Source: an uncultured Acidimicrobiaceae bacterium
Lineage (GTDB): Bacteria; Actinomycetota; Acidimicrobiia; Spongiisociales; UBA5794
Direction: 5' to 3'
Assembly (NCBI GenBank): GCA_947258375.1
Contig: CAMYIJ010000039.1
Location: 1-35,194, forward strand
Length of the DNA stretch: 35,194 nt
Under the pieces are notes generated by a model that saw only the letters and a list, made by a program, of their open reading frames with translations, had not been told where the DNA came from and did no database searches. The position numbers and the translations under genes are program-made. This document shows, in pieces, positions 1 through 8,363 of this stretch. Position 1 is the first letter of the stretch, and each line of letters starts with the position of its first letter.

Positions 1-46
1 AACGGCCGATGTGACTCCGGGGGGAGCCATATGAGAGCACCGGCAT
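1..46 (-). CDS. possible 5' end of the gene after nuoD (partial, left edge)
   Basis: Reading leftwards from the nuoD stop there is a GAGG-like site and then an ATG whose frame stays open to the window edge. A second in-frame-independent ATG lies at 28-30. In nuo operons the next gene is normally nuoE, so a partial nuoE is the expectation, but only about 15 codons are visible and I do not recognise them. Position alone supports this. Confidence 0.3.
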   Translation of the reverse strand, partial: MPVLSYGSPRSHIGR

Positions 47-58
47 CGGACCAATTCC

Positions 59-1252
59 TCATCGGTCCACGTCCCCGAGCACAAAGTCCAATGAACCCAG
101 GATTGCGACGAGGTCGGGGATCAACGCCCCCTCGAGGATCCACGGCAGGATCGAGATATTCGAGTACGAAGCCGACCGTATCTTCACCCGATATGGGATC
201 CGACCGCCTTCGGAGATGACGTAGTACCCCATCTCACCTTTGGGGTTCTCACCCCGCACATATACCTCGCCCGGGGGCACCTTGAGAATCCGCGGCACCT
301 TGGCTCGCAGCGGTCCGGCCGGGATCGTCGCGATGGCCTGGCGAATGATTGCCACCGACTGGCGAATCTCCTGGAGCCGCACCAGGTAGCGATCAAAGCA
401 GTCGCCATTGAGCCCAACCGGAATCTCGAAATCGAACCGGTCGTATGGCAGCAGCGACTCGACCTTGCGGAGATCGAACTTGACGCCGGAAGCCCGCAAG
501 TTGGGGCCGGTGACACCGTATTCGAGTGCCTTGGCAGCCGGGATCACCCCAACACCGACGGTGCGTGCCAGAAACAGCTCATTGCCTGTGACGAGCCGAT
601 CGGCGTCATCGCAGACGTCCAGGACGTTCTGCATGGTTTCTTCAGTTGCAGCCAGGAATCCGGCCGGCAAGTCCTGCGACTGCTTCTTCATGGTGGAACC
701 GCCACCGGCCGCCGGCTTGACTCCTCCGACACGATTGAAGTTGGGATGGAACCGACCGCCGGTGACACTCTCGAGGAGCTCCAGCACATGCTCGCGTTCG
801 CGCATCACATGCATCAGCGGCGTCGAGGCGCCCAGCTCGAGCGGGTAGGAAGAAGTGAAGACCAGGTGCGTGGCGATCCGCGCCATCTCCGTGAGGATCA
901 GGCGGATGTATTGGGCCCGTTCCGGAACCTCGATGTCGAGCAGCTTCTCGATGGCGCCGACGAACGGCACCTCGTTGGCGAAGCCGGACACCCAGTCGAT
1001 GCGGTTGACGAGGGCCGTGATCTGGGGATAGGTGCGCACCTCGGCGAGTTTCTCGTAGCCGCGGTGCATGTAGCCGATCACGGGCTCGACAGAATTGACC
1101 CGCTCACCGTCGACCTTGGCCACCAGTCGCAGCACCCCGTGTGTGGACGGGTGCTGGGGACCGATGTTCAGCGTCATATCGGGCGTCTCGAGCTCGATGG
1201 AGACGGCCGCATCCGAGAGCTGCATCGCTGCGTGCGGGTCGAGCGTCGTCAT
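59..1252 (-). CDS. nuoD: NADH-quinone oxidoreductase subunit D
   Basis: 49-kDa subunit of complex I, in the peripheral arm, helping to form the quinone-binding site next to cluster N2. The N-terminal region holds the family hallmark NIGPQHPSTHGVLRL and the protein ends in SLDFVLGDVDR, the usual NuoD C-terminus, so it is complete at 397 residues. A longer open frame reaches 1351, but the start at 1252 is preferred: its ATG overlaps the nuoC stop in an ATGA junction and the protein then begins [10 protein letters not shown], a normal NuoD length. Last complete gene of a nuoABCD block whose continuation lies left of the window. Translational coupling to nuoC is likely. Confidence 0.96.
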   Translation of the reverse strand: MTTLDPHAAMQLSDAAVSIELETPDMTLNIGPQHPSTHGVLRLVAKVDGERVNSVEPVIGYMHRGYEKLAEVRTYPQITALVNRIDWVSGFANEVPFVGAIEKLLDIEVPERAQYIRLILTEMARIATHLVFTSSYPLELGASTPLMHVMREREHVLELLESVTGGRFHPNFNRVGGVKPAAGGGSTMKKQSQDLPAGFLAATEETMQNVLDVCDDADRLVTGNELFLARTVGVGVIPAAKALEYGVTGPNLRASGVKFDLRKVESLLPYDRFDFEIPVGLNGDCFDRYLVRLQEIRQSVAIIRQAIATIPAGPLRAKVPRILKVPPGEVYVRGENPKGEMGYYVISEGGRIPYRVKIRSASYSNISILPWILEGALIPDLVAILGSLDFVLGDVDR

Positions 1253-1908
1253 GCGCCGTCTCCCTCCGCATCCTTGGCGGCCGCCTCCTGAGCCGCCGCT
1301 TCCACGTTCTCGGTGGACGGCATGTCCTCGACGTCCACCGTTCCCGGCCACGGCTTCACTTCACGGCTCAGCAGCGGGTAGGACTTGAGAAGAGGGTTGC
1401 CTTCGAATTCATCCGGGAGATACAGGTGGCGGCCCGAGGCAGGATTGCCGGGGAATTCGATTCCGAACATCTCGGAGGCCTCGCGTTCGTGCCACTCGGC
1501 GCCGGCGAACTCTCCGGTGAGGCTCGGCACCTGAGCGTCGTCCTTGGGCACTGTTATCACGAGGTGAACAGATGCTGCCGTGCGCACGGAGGAGAGCCGG
1601 CAAATCACCTCGAAGCGCTCCTCGAGATCATCGGGGGACGCTACCGGCTCACCGACCTCGACATCCTTGGACCAGTCGATAGCCGACAGCCAAGAGAACA
1701 GCGGCATGCCGTGGTCGCGGACCTTCGCCGCCGCCTCGACCCACCCGTCCCGATCGACCACAACCCGGGCGACGCCGTAGTTGTCGGACCACGATGTAGC
1801 CCCCACCAGTTCGGCGATCTCAGCAGCAAACGCGGCATCTTCAGACGGCGCCGGCTCTGCGCCGTCCTCAGCCTCGGCAACTTCTGCCTCAGACGGGCTG
1901 TCGGTCAC
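1249..1908 (-). CDS. nuoC: NADH-quinone oxidoreductase subunit C
   Basis: 30-kDa peripheral-arm subunit of complex I, 219 residues. An acidic, low-complexity N-terminal tail of about 25 residues precedes the conserved domain. The family signature is visible near residues 140-170 as [17 protein letters not shown] followed by [20 protein letters not shown]. The C-terminal tail is rich in Ala and Glu. It overlaps nuoB by about 20 nt upstream and nuoD by 4 nt downstream, so the four genes are almost certainly one translation-coupled operon. An internal start that removes part of the acidic tail cannot be excluded. Confidence 0.95.
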   Translation of the reverse strand: MTDSPSEAEVAEAEDGAEPAPSEDAAFAAEIAELVGATSWSDNYGVARVVVDRDGWVEAAAKVRDHGMPLFSWLSAIDWSKDVEVGEPVASPDDLEERFEVICRLSSVRTAASVHLVITVPKDDAQVPSLTGEFAGAEWHEREASEMFGIEFPGNPASGRHLYLPDEFEGNPLLKSYPLLSREVKPWPGTVDVEDMPSTENVEAAAQEAAAKDAEGDGA

Positions 1909-2386
1909 GACGGCTCCACTTCTCTTTCACGTTCTCATTGGCAATCTGTTCCTGCAGCAGCACGATGCCCTCCATCAGAGCCTCAGGCCGCGGCGGGCAG
2001 CCGGGAACGTAGACATCGACAGGGATGATCTGATCGACACCCTTGGTCACCGAGTACGAGTCCCAGTAGGGGCCGCCACAATTGGCGCAGGAACCCATCG
2101 AGATCACATACTTGGGCTCAGGCATCTGGTCGTAGAGCCGCTTGACGGCAGGGGCCATCTTGTCCGTGACTGTGCCGGCAACAACCATCAGGTCGGACTG
2201 GCGTGGCGATGCCGGTAGCGGAATGATGCCGAAGCGCATGAAGTCGTAACGAGGGGCGGAAGCGGCCATCATCTCGATGGCGCAACAGGCAAGACCGAAC
2301 TGGAACATGTACAACGAGTACCTGCGCGACCAGTTCAGCAACCACGAGATCGGCTTGGGAGCGCCGAACTTCTCGATTACTCCCAT
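1889..2386 (-). CDS. nuoB: NADH-quinone oxidoreductase subunit B
   Basis: PSST subunit of complex I, which carries the terminal iron-sulfur cluster N2 that passes electrons to quinone. The tandem cysteines C34-C35 ([10 protein letters not shown]), C100 ([11 protein letters not shown]) and C130 ([11 protein letters not shown]) are the four cluster ligands and all are present. Length of 165 residues fits the family. Its start overlaps the last codons of nuoA by 10 nt and its end overlaps nuoC. Assignment is secure. Confidence 0.97.
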   Translation of the reverse strand: MGVIEKFGAPKPISWLLNWSRRYSLYMFQFGLACCAIEMMAASAPRYDFMRFGIIPLPASPRQSDLMVVAGTVTDKMAPAVKRLYDQMPEPKYVISMGSCANCGGPYWDSYSVTKGVDQIIPVDVYVPGCPPRPEALMEGIVLLQEQIANENVKEKWSRRDRQPV

Positions 2387-2760
2387 CGCAGCACACCCTT
2401 GCGGATCGCATAGACGAGACCCAGCAGCAGGATCACGATGAAGATGACCATCTCAACGAATATGAAACCGCCCATGCCAGCCTCTGCGAAGCTCTCTACC
2501 TTGAGCGCCCACGGAAATATGAAGATGGCTTCAACATCGAAGATGAGGAACAGCAGTGCAAAGATGTAGTACCGGATATGGGATTGGCTCCAGCCGCCGC
2601 CTACCGGGTTGATCCCACACTCATAGATCTCCGACTTGGTCTTGTTCGGATGGTTGGGTGCCAGCAGCGAGGCTGCGACGACCGCACCTCCGACGATGAT
2701 GGCGCCAACAGCCATGAAGACAAGAACCGTTATGTAGTCGCCAAAGTACTGGTTAGGCAC
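2377..2760 (-). CDS. nuoA: NADH-quinone oxidoreductase subunit A
   Basis: Small membrane subunit of complex I, 127 residues. Three transmembrane segments are seen at about 10-33, 65-85 and 95-118. The loop between the first two carries the conserved KSEIYECG motif, and the second helix has the [15 protein letters not shown] signature. Start is GTG at 2760-2758, with a GGAGGGG site just upstream (about 2768-2774 read on the minus strand). First gene of the nuo operon. Its promoter should lie in the 254-bp divergent gap shared with fbpA. Confidence 0.96.
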   Translation of the reverse strand: MPNQYFGDYITVLVFMAVGAIIVGGAVVAASLLAPNHPNKTKSEIYECGINPVGGGWSQSHIRYYIFALLFLIFDVEAIFIFPWALKVESFAEAGMGGFIFVEMVIFIVILLLGLVYAIRKGVLRWE

Positions 2761-2926
2761 TCGGTCAACCCCTCCGGATAGCAGCGCGTTCTGGCCTCTT
2801 TGGCCCGGTCGGAAGCGAGTATAGGTATCGGGATTCGACCGCCAAAGTCAACCACGGCCATCCGCCGGGAGGACAGCAATTGCAACGCCTCCCGGGTCGA
2901 ACCGAAGGACCGCAGACACTCAGTTT

Positions 2927-2944
2927 GCACTATCGTCGTAGTGC
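2927..2944. promoter_or_regulatory. inverted repeat in the nuoA-fbpA divergent gap, candidate operator
   Basis: GCACTA and TAGTGC are perfect inverted repeats separated by TCGTCG, about 70 bp upstream of the fbpA ATG. Size and position suit a dimeric repressor site, for example an iron regulator given the downstream operon. It does not match the IdeR or Fur consensus that I know, so the regulator is not assigned. Confidence 0.3.
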
Positions 2945-3014
2945 TAATTGTGTTGTGTGGACGACGCGACCGCTGCCGATCGGGTTGTCGAGAGCACAGG
3001 AAAGGGCCTTCACA

Positions 3015-4022
3015 ATGATTCGTCGCCTGGTCGTTCTGACTTCTCTCGTGGCCGTCGTCGCCACGGCGTGCGGCGGTACCGACGACGGTGCAGCAGACTC
3101 GATCACCGTCTACTCCGGCCGCTCGGAGGAGCTCGTTGCCCCTCTCATCGAGCTATTCGAAGAGGCCTCGGGCATCGAGGTCGAAGTCCGCTACGCCGAG
3201 AGCGCCGAGCTGGCCGCCACGATTCTCGAGGAGGGGACCAACACCCCTGCCGACGTCTTCTTTGCCCAAGACCCGGCGTCACTGGGCGCCGTGGCTCTCG
3301 GGGGCCACTTCCGGGCGCTCGACAACGCTCTACTCGACAAGGTTGATCCCGGCTTCTCCGACGATGCGGGCCGCTGGGTTGGTGTCAGCGGCCGAGCCCG
3401 GGTCGTCGTCTACGACTCAGGGAAGGTCGACTCGGCGACGCTTCCCGCTACCGAGGACGGTTTCACCGAAGCGGCCTGGGCCGGGCGACTGGCGGTGGCG
3501 CCGACCAATGGCTCCTTCCTGGCTTTTGTCGCCGCCAAGATCTTGATCGACGGCGAAGCTGCGACGCTTCGCTGGCTGGAAGGCATCAAGGCCAACGACG
3601 CCCCCACCTATCCGAAGAACTCGGTCATCGTCGCCGCCGTGAACGACGGCGAGGTCGACGCCGGCCTTGTGAATCACTATTACCTCTTCCGGCTCCAGGA
3701 CGAAGTCGGCACCACAGTCGCCGCCAATCACTTCATGACCGGCGGGGGTGCCGGCTCACTTGTCATGCCGGCCGGAGCGGGCATCTTGGCCGGCAGCGAG
3801 AACGCGGCGGCCGCGACCGAGTTCATTGAGTTCCTGCTCGGTGCCGAGGCGCAGGCGTTCTTCGCCGACGAGACGTTCGAGTACCCGCTGGCGAACGGAA
3901 TGGATCCCAATGAAGCGCTGCCCCCACTCGGCGACCTCAACCCGCCGCAACTCCGCTTGTCCGATCTGGCGGGCGCGCTCGACCGGGCCACCGATCTTGT
4001 CGCGACGGCCGGGCTGTTGTGA
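3015..4022 (+). CDS. fbpA: iron(III) ABC transporter substrate-binding lipoprotein
   Basis: Extracellular binding protein of an FbpABC-type importer, 335 residues. The start at 3015 (MIRRLVVLTS) is chosen over an upstream open frame because it gives a clean lipoprotein signal ending in VVATAC, with Cys as the probable lipidation site. The mature part opens with SITVYSGRSEELVAPLIELFEE, typical of the family. Adjacent tyrosines Y222-Y223 (NHYYLFRL) match the tyrosine pair that coordinates ferric iron in FbpA/AfuA/HitA proteins. The stop overlaps the next start (GTGA), so the operon is coupled. Iron specificity is inferred from the tyrosines and the operon layout. Confidence 0.88.
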   Translation: MIRRLVVLTSLVAVVATACGGTDDGAADSITVYSGRSEELVAPLIELFEEASGIEVEVRYAESAELAATILEEGTNTPADVFFAQDPASLGAVALGGHFRALDNALLDKVDPGFSDDAGRWVGVSGRARVVVYDSGKVDSATLPATEDGFTEAAWAGRLAVAPTNGSFLAFVAAKILIDGEAATLRWLEGIKANDAPTYPKNSVIVAAVNDGEVDAGLVNHYYLFRLQDEVGTTVAANHFMTGGGAGSLVMPAGAGILAGSENAAAATEFIEFLLGAEAQAFFADETFEYPLANGMDPNEALPPLGDLNPPQLRLSDLAGALDRATDLVATAGLL

Positions 4023-5635
4023 CCTCTTCGACCGCCGACCAGCTCAATCCGGCGGCGCCCGAGGCCGGCACCCTCCGGAACGAGGACGCTGCTGCTCCCA
4101 CCTGGCTGTGGGTCGCCGGCGTCGCCGTGGTGCTGCCGGCGCTGATCCCGGTTGTGGCGCTCGTGGGCCGGGTAATCGGAGCGTCGGACGCTGCCTGGGA
4201 CGCACTCGTTTCGGCGCGGACGGCCCAGCTCCTGGCCCGCTCCATCTTCTTTGCGCTTGTGGTCACTATGACCGCCACGAGTCTCGGGGTGGCCGCCGCC
4301 TGGATCACCACCCGCACCGACATTCGCTACTCGCGGGTCTGGTCGACGCTTCTCGCGTTGCCGCTCGTCATCCCCAGCTACGTGCTGGCACTTTCGTTCA
4401 TCTCATTCGCCGGGCCCCGCGGGCTGTTTGCGGACAGTACCGGCGTGAGCTTGCCGAGCATCAGCGGGTTCTGGGGGGCTGCCGTGGTGCTGGCCCTGGC
4501 GACCTACCCGTACGTGTACCTGGTGGTGCGCTCCACCATCGTTCGCATTGACCCTTCGCTCGAGGAGGCAGCCCGCGGCCTCGGTTCGAGCGCGGCCGAG
4601 GCGTTCCGGCGCATCACCCTCCCCCAGCTCCGGCCGGCGATCGCCGCCAGTTCGCTCCTCGTGGCGCTCTACACCCTCTCCGATTTCGGAGCGGTTTCTC
4701 TGATGCGCGTCGACGTGTTCACCCGCGTTATCTACGCCCAGTACCAGGGACGTATCGATCGCACGCCGGCGGCGGTGCTGTCGCTCGTCCTGATGCTCAT
4801 TGCGGTGACCATCCTTTGGGGAGAGAGCCGCTCGCGGGGCCGCTCGGTCTACTTCGCCTCACAGGCTCCCCGACCGCCGACCCGGCTCGGGCTGGCGCCC
4901 CGACAGCGGACGGCCGCTCACGCCTTCCTGTCGATCACCGTTGGGTTGGGGCTCGCGCTGCCGGTACTGGTGCTCGTTGCCTGGCTGCTGCGCGGGTTGA
5001 CCACCGGAGGAGTCATCGATATGAGGTGGGGTGCCGTGCTGGGATCGCTGTCCGGTTCGGTCGCCGCCGGGTTGCTCGCCATGATCGCCGCCGTGCCCGT
5101 GGCCGTGCTGGCGGTTCGCCACCGGGGCCGGATCAGCCGCGCCCTGCGCGCCACCGTCTATGCAATCTTCTCGCTGCCCCACATTGCCGTGGCACTCGCG
5201 GTCGTGTTCTTTGCGTCGCGCTACCTCGGGGGGCTCTACCAGTCCTTTGTCCTCCTGGCGTTTGTGTACGCCACGCTGTTCCTGGCGCAGGCGTCCGGAG
5301 CAACCGAGGCAGCCCTGACCCAGATCAACCCCAGCCTCGAAGAAGCCGCCCGCGGCCTCGGAGACAATCGACTGCAGGTCTTCCGGCGCATCACACTGCC
5401 GCTCATCCTGCGTGGCCTGATGGCCGGCGGAGCGCTGGTGTTCCTCACCACGATGAAGGAGCTGCCGGCGACGCTGCTGCTGCGCCCCACCGGATTCGAC
5501 ACACTGGCGGTGAGAGTCTGGTCGACGGCCAACGAGCTGTCCTACGCCCGTGCCGCCGCTCCGGCTCTGCTGCTGCTTATCGTGTCCGCAGTGCCCATGT
5601 ACTACCTCATCATCAGGCCCCGCCAACGAGTATGA
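4019..5635 (+). CDS. fbpB: iron(III) ABC transporter permease, fused double domain
   Basis: Inner-membrane permease of 538 residues, with two binding-protein-dependent transport domains in tandem as in FbpB/SfuB. Each half carries an EAA loop that docks on the ATPase: [18 protein letters not shown] in the first half and [18 protein letters not shown] in the second. About 12 hydrophobic segments can be counted. The GTG start overlaps the fbpA stop by 4 nt, and the stop overlaps the fbpC ATG in the same manner. Confidence 0.9.
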   Translation: MTSSTADQLNPAAPEAGTLRNEDAAAPTWLWVAGVAVVLPALIPVVALVGRVIGASDAAWDALVSARTAQLLARSIFFALVVTMTATSLGVAAAWITTRTDIRYSRVWSTLLALPLVIPSYVLALSFISFAGPRGLFADSTGVSLPSISGFWGAAVVLALATYPYVYLVVRSTIVRIDPSLEEAARGLGSSAAEAFRRITLPQLRPAIAASSLLVALYTLSDFGAVSLMRVDVFTRVIYAQYQGRIDRTPAAVLSLVLMLIAVTILWGESRSRGRSVYFASQAPRPPTRLGLAPRQRTAAHAFLSITVGLGLALPVLVLVAWLLRGLTTGGVIDMRWGAVLGSLSGSVAAGLLAMIAAVPVAVLAVRHRGRISRALRATVYAIFSLPHIAVALAVVFFASRYLGGLYQSFVLLAFVYATLFLAQASGATEAALTQINPSLEEAARGLGDNRLQVFRRITLPLILRGLMAGGALVFLTTMKELPATLLLRPTGFDTLAVRVWSTANELSYARAAAPALLLLIVSAVPMYYLIIRPRQRV

Positions 5636-6672
5636 CCAGCCCAACAGAACTCCAGACTGAGCCCGCGGCGCGCGGGATCCATTGCCACAAGGTCAACAAG
5701 GCCTTCGGAGAGGCCCGGGCCCTGCGCGACTTCGAACTCGAAGCATCCGGCTCGACGGTTATCAGCCTGCTGGGACCCTCGGGATGTGGAAAGACGACGG
5801 CGCTTCGGATGATCGCCGGGTTCGAAAGGCCCGACTCGGGAACCGTCGCCATCGGTGAGGATATCGTCGCCGGCCCCGACGTCTTCATACCCCCGGAAGA
5901 GCGCCGGGTCGGCATGGTGTTCCAGGACTACGCACTGTTTCCTCATATGACGGTGGCGCAGAACGTCGGCTACGGCGCCGACGAAGCCGGGGTCGCCAGG
6001 GCGCTGGCTCTCGTCGGGTTGGAGGGCTACCGCAAGCGAATGCCGCACGAACTCTCCGGCGGCGAACAGCAGCGAGTGGCCCTCGCCCGCGCGCTGGCTC
6101 CCGGCCCTACGGCCGTGCTACTCGACGAGCCGTTCTCCAACCTGGACGCCACCTTGCGCGACCGGATGCGCCGGGAAGTCCGCACGATCTTGAAGGGTGC
6201 CGGCACCACGACGATCTTCGTCACCCACGACCAGGAAGACGCCTTTGCCATGGCCGATGTCGTGGCGGTCATGCGCGGTGGGGAGGTGCTTCAAGTGGCG
6301 TCGGCCATCGAGCTCTACCGCCATCCGGTGTCGCCCTGGGTGGCCGGATTCGTCGGTGAAAGCGATGTGTTCGCCGGCACCGCGGTCGTGGGCTCGGTCG
6401 AAACTGCGCTCGGCACGTTCCCGCACGCCTCGCCGCTGCGCGGCGGGGTCCTGGTGATGGTCCGGCCGGAGTGGGTCCACCCCTCCCCCGCCATCGACGG
6501 CGCCGCCATCGTGGTCGAACAGGAGTTTTTCGGCCACGACCAGCTCCTCGTCCTCGAGCTCGACGGCACCCGCCTGCGGTCCCGGGTTGGACATGTGCCG
6601 GGGCTCGGAATCGGTGACCGTGTCGACGTCGGGATCGACGAGTTGGTGTTGTTTCCTGAAGGTGCCACCTGA
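5632..6672 (+). CDS. fbpC: iron(III) ABC transporter ATP-binding protein
   Basis: Cytoplasmic ATPase energising the FbpAB importer, 346 residues. Walker A is GPSGCGKT at residues 48-55, followed by the Q-loop (VFQDYALFP), the ABC signature [15 protein letters not shown], Walker [13 protein letters not shown] and the H-loop IFVTHDQED. The C-terminal ~110 residues look like the TOBE regulatory domain usual in this subfamily. The longer open frame starting inside fbpB is rejected in favour of the ATG that forms an ATGA overlap with the fbpB stop. Confidence 0.92.
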   Translation: MTSPTELQTEPAARGIHCHKVNKAFGEARALRDFELEASGSTVISLLGPSGCGKTTALRMIAGFERPDSGTVAIGEDIVAGPDVFIPPEERRVGMVFQDYALFPHMTVAQNVGYGADEAGVARALALVGLEGYRKRMPHELSGGEQQRVALARALAPGPTAVLLDEPFSNLDATLRDRMRREVRTILKGAGTTTIFVTHDQEDAFAMADVVAVMRGGEVLQVASAIELYRHPVSPWVAGFVGESDVFAGTAVVGSVETALGTFPHASPLRGGVLVMVRPEWVHPSPAIDGAAIVVEQEFFGHDQLLVLELDGTRLRSRVGHVPGLGIGDRVDVGIDELVLFPEGAT

Positions 6673-6696
6673 ACGTTCGCCTAACCTTCCGTCGGT

Positions 6697-7449
6697 ATGA
6701 AACGTGTCATCGATTGGATCTTCACGATCCCTTTCCTCATCGGTTTTGGGCTCACGCTCGGCATCTTCGAGCTGATTGCCCGGGTGGCTCGGCTCTTCGG
6801 ATTGCGTCCGATGGAAGTGACCATGGGAGTGATGCAGCGCATCCTGCTGTGGCTGCTGCGGATCACCGGCACCCGGCTCGAGGTCGAGCGATCACCGCAT
6901 ATCAAGAGCCGCACCGGCTACGTCCTCATCTCTAATCATCAGAGCATGTTCGACGTGCCGATATTCGGCGGCCTGCTCGTCACTAACTACCCGAAGTATG
7001 TCGCCAAGCGGGAACTCGGCAGATGGCTGCCGGCGGTGTCGTTCAACCTGACCCACGGTGGGAACGCCCTGATCGACCGGGATGATCCTCGCCAGGCACT
7101 ACGTGCGATCAAGGACCTGGGGGCGGAGTGCCAGGAACGCAACACGGCCGTGGTCATTTTCCCGGAGGGCACGAGATCGCGTGACGGCGCGCTCGGCGAA
7201 TTCCGGCCGAGCGGCACTCTCACTTTGCTGAAGGCGGCCCCCGATCTGGCAGTGGTGCCCACAACGATCGACGGCTCGTGGGCTCTGCTGCGCGACAGGA
7301 TGTTCCCGGTGCCGTTTGGCACCCGAATCCGAGTCAGCTTCGGCGATCCCGTGGAGCGAAGAGCCGGCGAAAACCCGGCAGAGCTACTGGAAAGAGCGCG
7401 AGCCGAGATAGCCGCAACGCTTCAGGGATGGCGGACTCGTCCTCGGTGA
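6697..7449 (+). CDS. 1-acyl-sn-glycerol-3-phosphate acyltransferase (PlsC family)
   Basis: Membrane-associated acyltransferase making phosphatidic acid, 250 residues. An N-terminal hydrophobic segment (about 5-30) is followed by the catalytic NHQSMFD motif with H81 and D86, then FPEGTRSRDG near residue 155, the glycerol-phosphate binding motif. The last 116 bp overlap the end of the convergent gene on the other strand. It begins 24 bp after fbpC but is probably functionally unrelated to it. Confidence 0.88.
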   Translation: MKRVIDWIFTIPFLIGFGLTLGIFELIARVARLFGLRPMEVTMGVMQRILLWLLRITGTRLEVERSPHIKSRTGYVLISNHQSMFDVPIFGGLLVTNYPKYVAKRELGRWLPAVSFNLTHGGNALIDRDDPRQALRAIKDLGAECQERNTAVVIFPEGTRSRDGALGEFRPSGTLTLLKAAPDLAVVPTTIDGSWALLRDRMFPVPFGTRIRVSFGDPVERRAGENPAELLERARAEIAATLQGWRTRPR

Positions 7450-8311
7450 GCCACTCGCTCAACCAGCTCAGTAGAAGCCCGATTGGGATGAGGAGCCACG
7501 GCAGCAACGCCAGGATGACTGCGATCAAGGCGAACGTACGCGACGGATCCACCGGAGGCTCACCGCAGCGGCCGATTGTCTGCCACAACGCGTGGACCGG
7601 GCCGTCGAGCGTCAGCTGAATCCGGCGCCGGGCGACGGCAGCCCCACGGAGGATGACCCAAGCGAGCCCGACTATCAGCAGGCCGACGACCACCGTGGCG
7701 ACGATCTTGCTCCACAGGCCGGTGAGGGCGGCGGTCAGCGCCACCTGTACCCAGCGCAGCAAGGTCGACAGCACGGCTCCCCCGAGCACGAATGCGGAAA
7801 CTCCAAGTGCGTTTCTCTTGAACCCCGGCAGCAGCCGCTCCATCTCCATCCGAGCCCGCATCAGCATCCGACGCGCCGGATCCTCCCGGGACGCGTTGGC
7901 CTCACGGCGGGCGTACAGGTGGTACATCTGGTCGGCCACCGTTGCCTGATAGGTGCGCACTATGAAGTGGGCCACCTGCTGCACCAGGAAGGCGATCAGC
8001 GGATTGAGGGGCCCGAAGCGGGTGACTTCGACCGACCGGGCCCCGTTGCGGTCGAGCACTTCAAGGGCCCGCACCGCCAGCGAGTGGGCGTGCTCGAATC
8101 GCTCGGGATGGCCAAGCGGGTGGGCCGACGACAGCTCGAGAACGATGTCCTTGTCGACGTCGTCCTGGGCTCCGAGGTTGCCGAGCAGCGCATCGGCGGC
8201 GGCACTATCGCTCTTGCGGAACACCTGAAACGCGGCGAACTTCTCGTCGAGCTCATCGAGCAGCAGGCTCTTGTCGGATGAGGCCTCGACAGGGTTCGGG
8301 TCGTCTGGCAT
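7334..8311 (-). CDS. hypothetical membrane protein
   Basis: 325 residues, family not recognised. The N-terminal half is soluble and charged, with a helical stretch around 20-45 and a hydrophilic region to about 165. It is followed by two or three transmembrane segments between about 170 and 225 and another hydrophobic pair at about 258-285. No catalytic motif is visible. Its C-terminal ~38 codons are antisense to the end of the acyltransferase gene. The plus-strand frame over that stretch belongs to an unmistakable acyltransferase, so the true end of this protein is less certain than its middle. Confidence 0.65.
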   Translation of the reverse strand: MPDDPNPVEASSDKSLLLDELDEKFAAFQVFRKSDSAAADALLGNLGAQDDVDKDIVLELSSAHPLGHPERFEHAHSLAVRALEVLDRNGARSVEVTRFGPLNPLIAFLVQQVAHFIVRTYQATVADQMYHLYARREANASREDPARRMLMRARMEMERLLPGFKRNALGVSAFVLGGAVLSTLLRWVQVALTAALTGLWSKIVATVVVGLLIVGLAWVILRGAAVARRRIQLTLDGPVHALWQTIGRCGEPPVDPSRTFALIAVILALLPWLLIPIGLLLSWLSEWLTEDESAIPEALRLSRLALFPVALPGFRRLFAPRDRRS

Positions 8312-8363
8312 GTCGCAGATCGTAGTTGGCTCAGAAGTGCCGGCCGATCTTCGCTCCCCCTCC

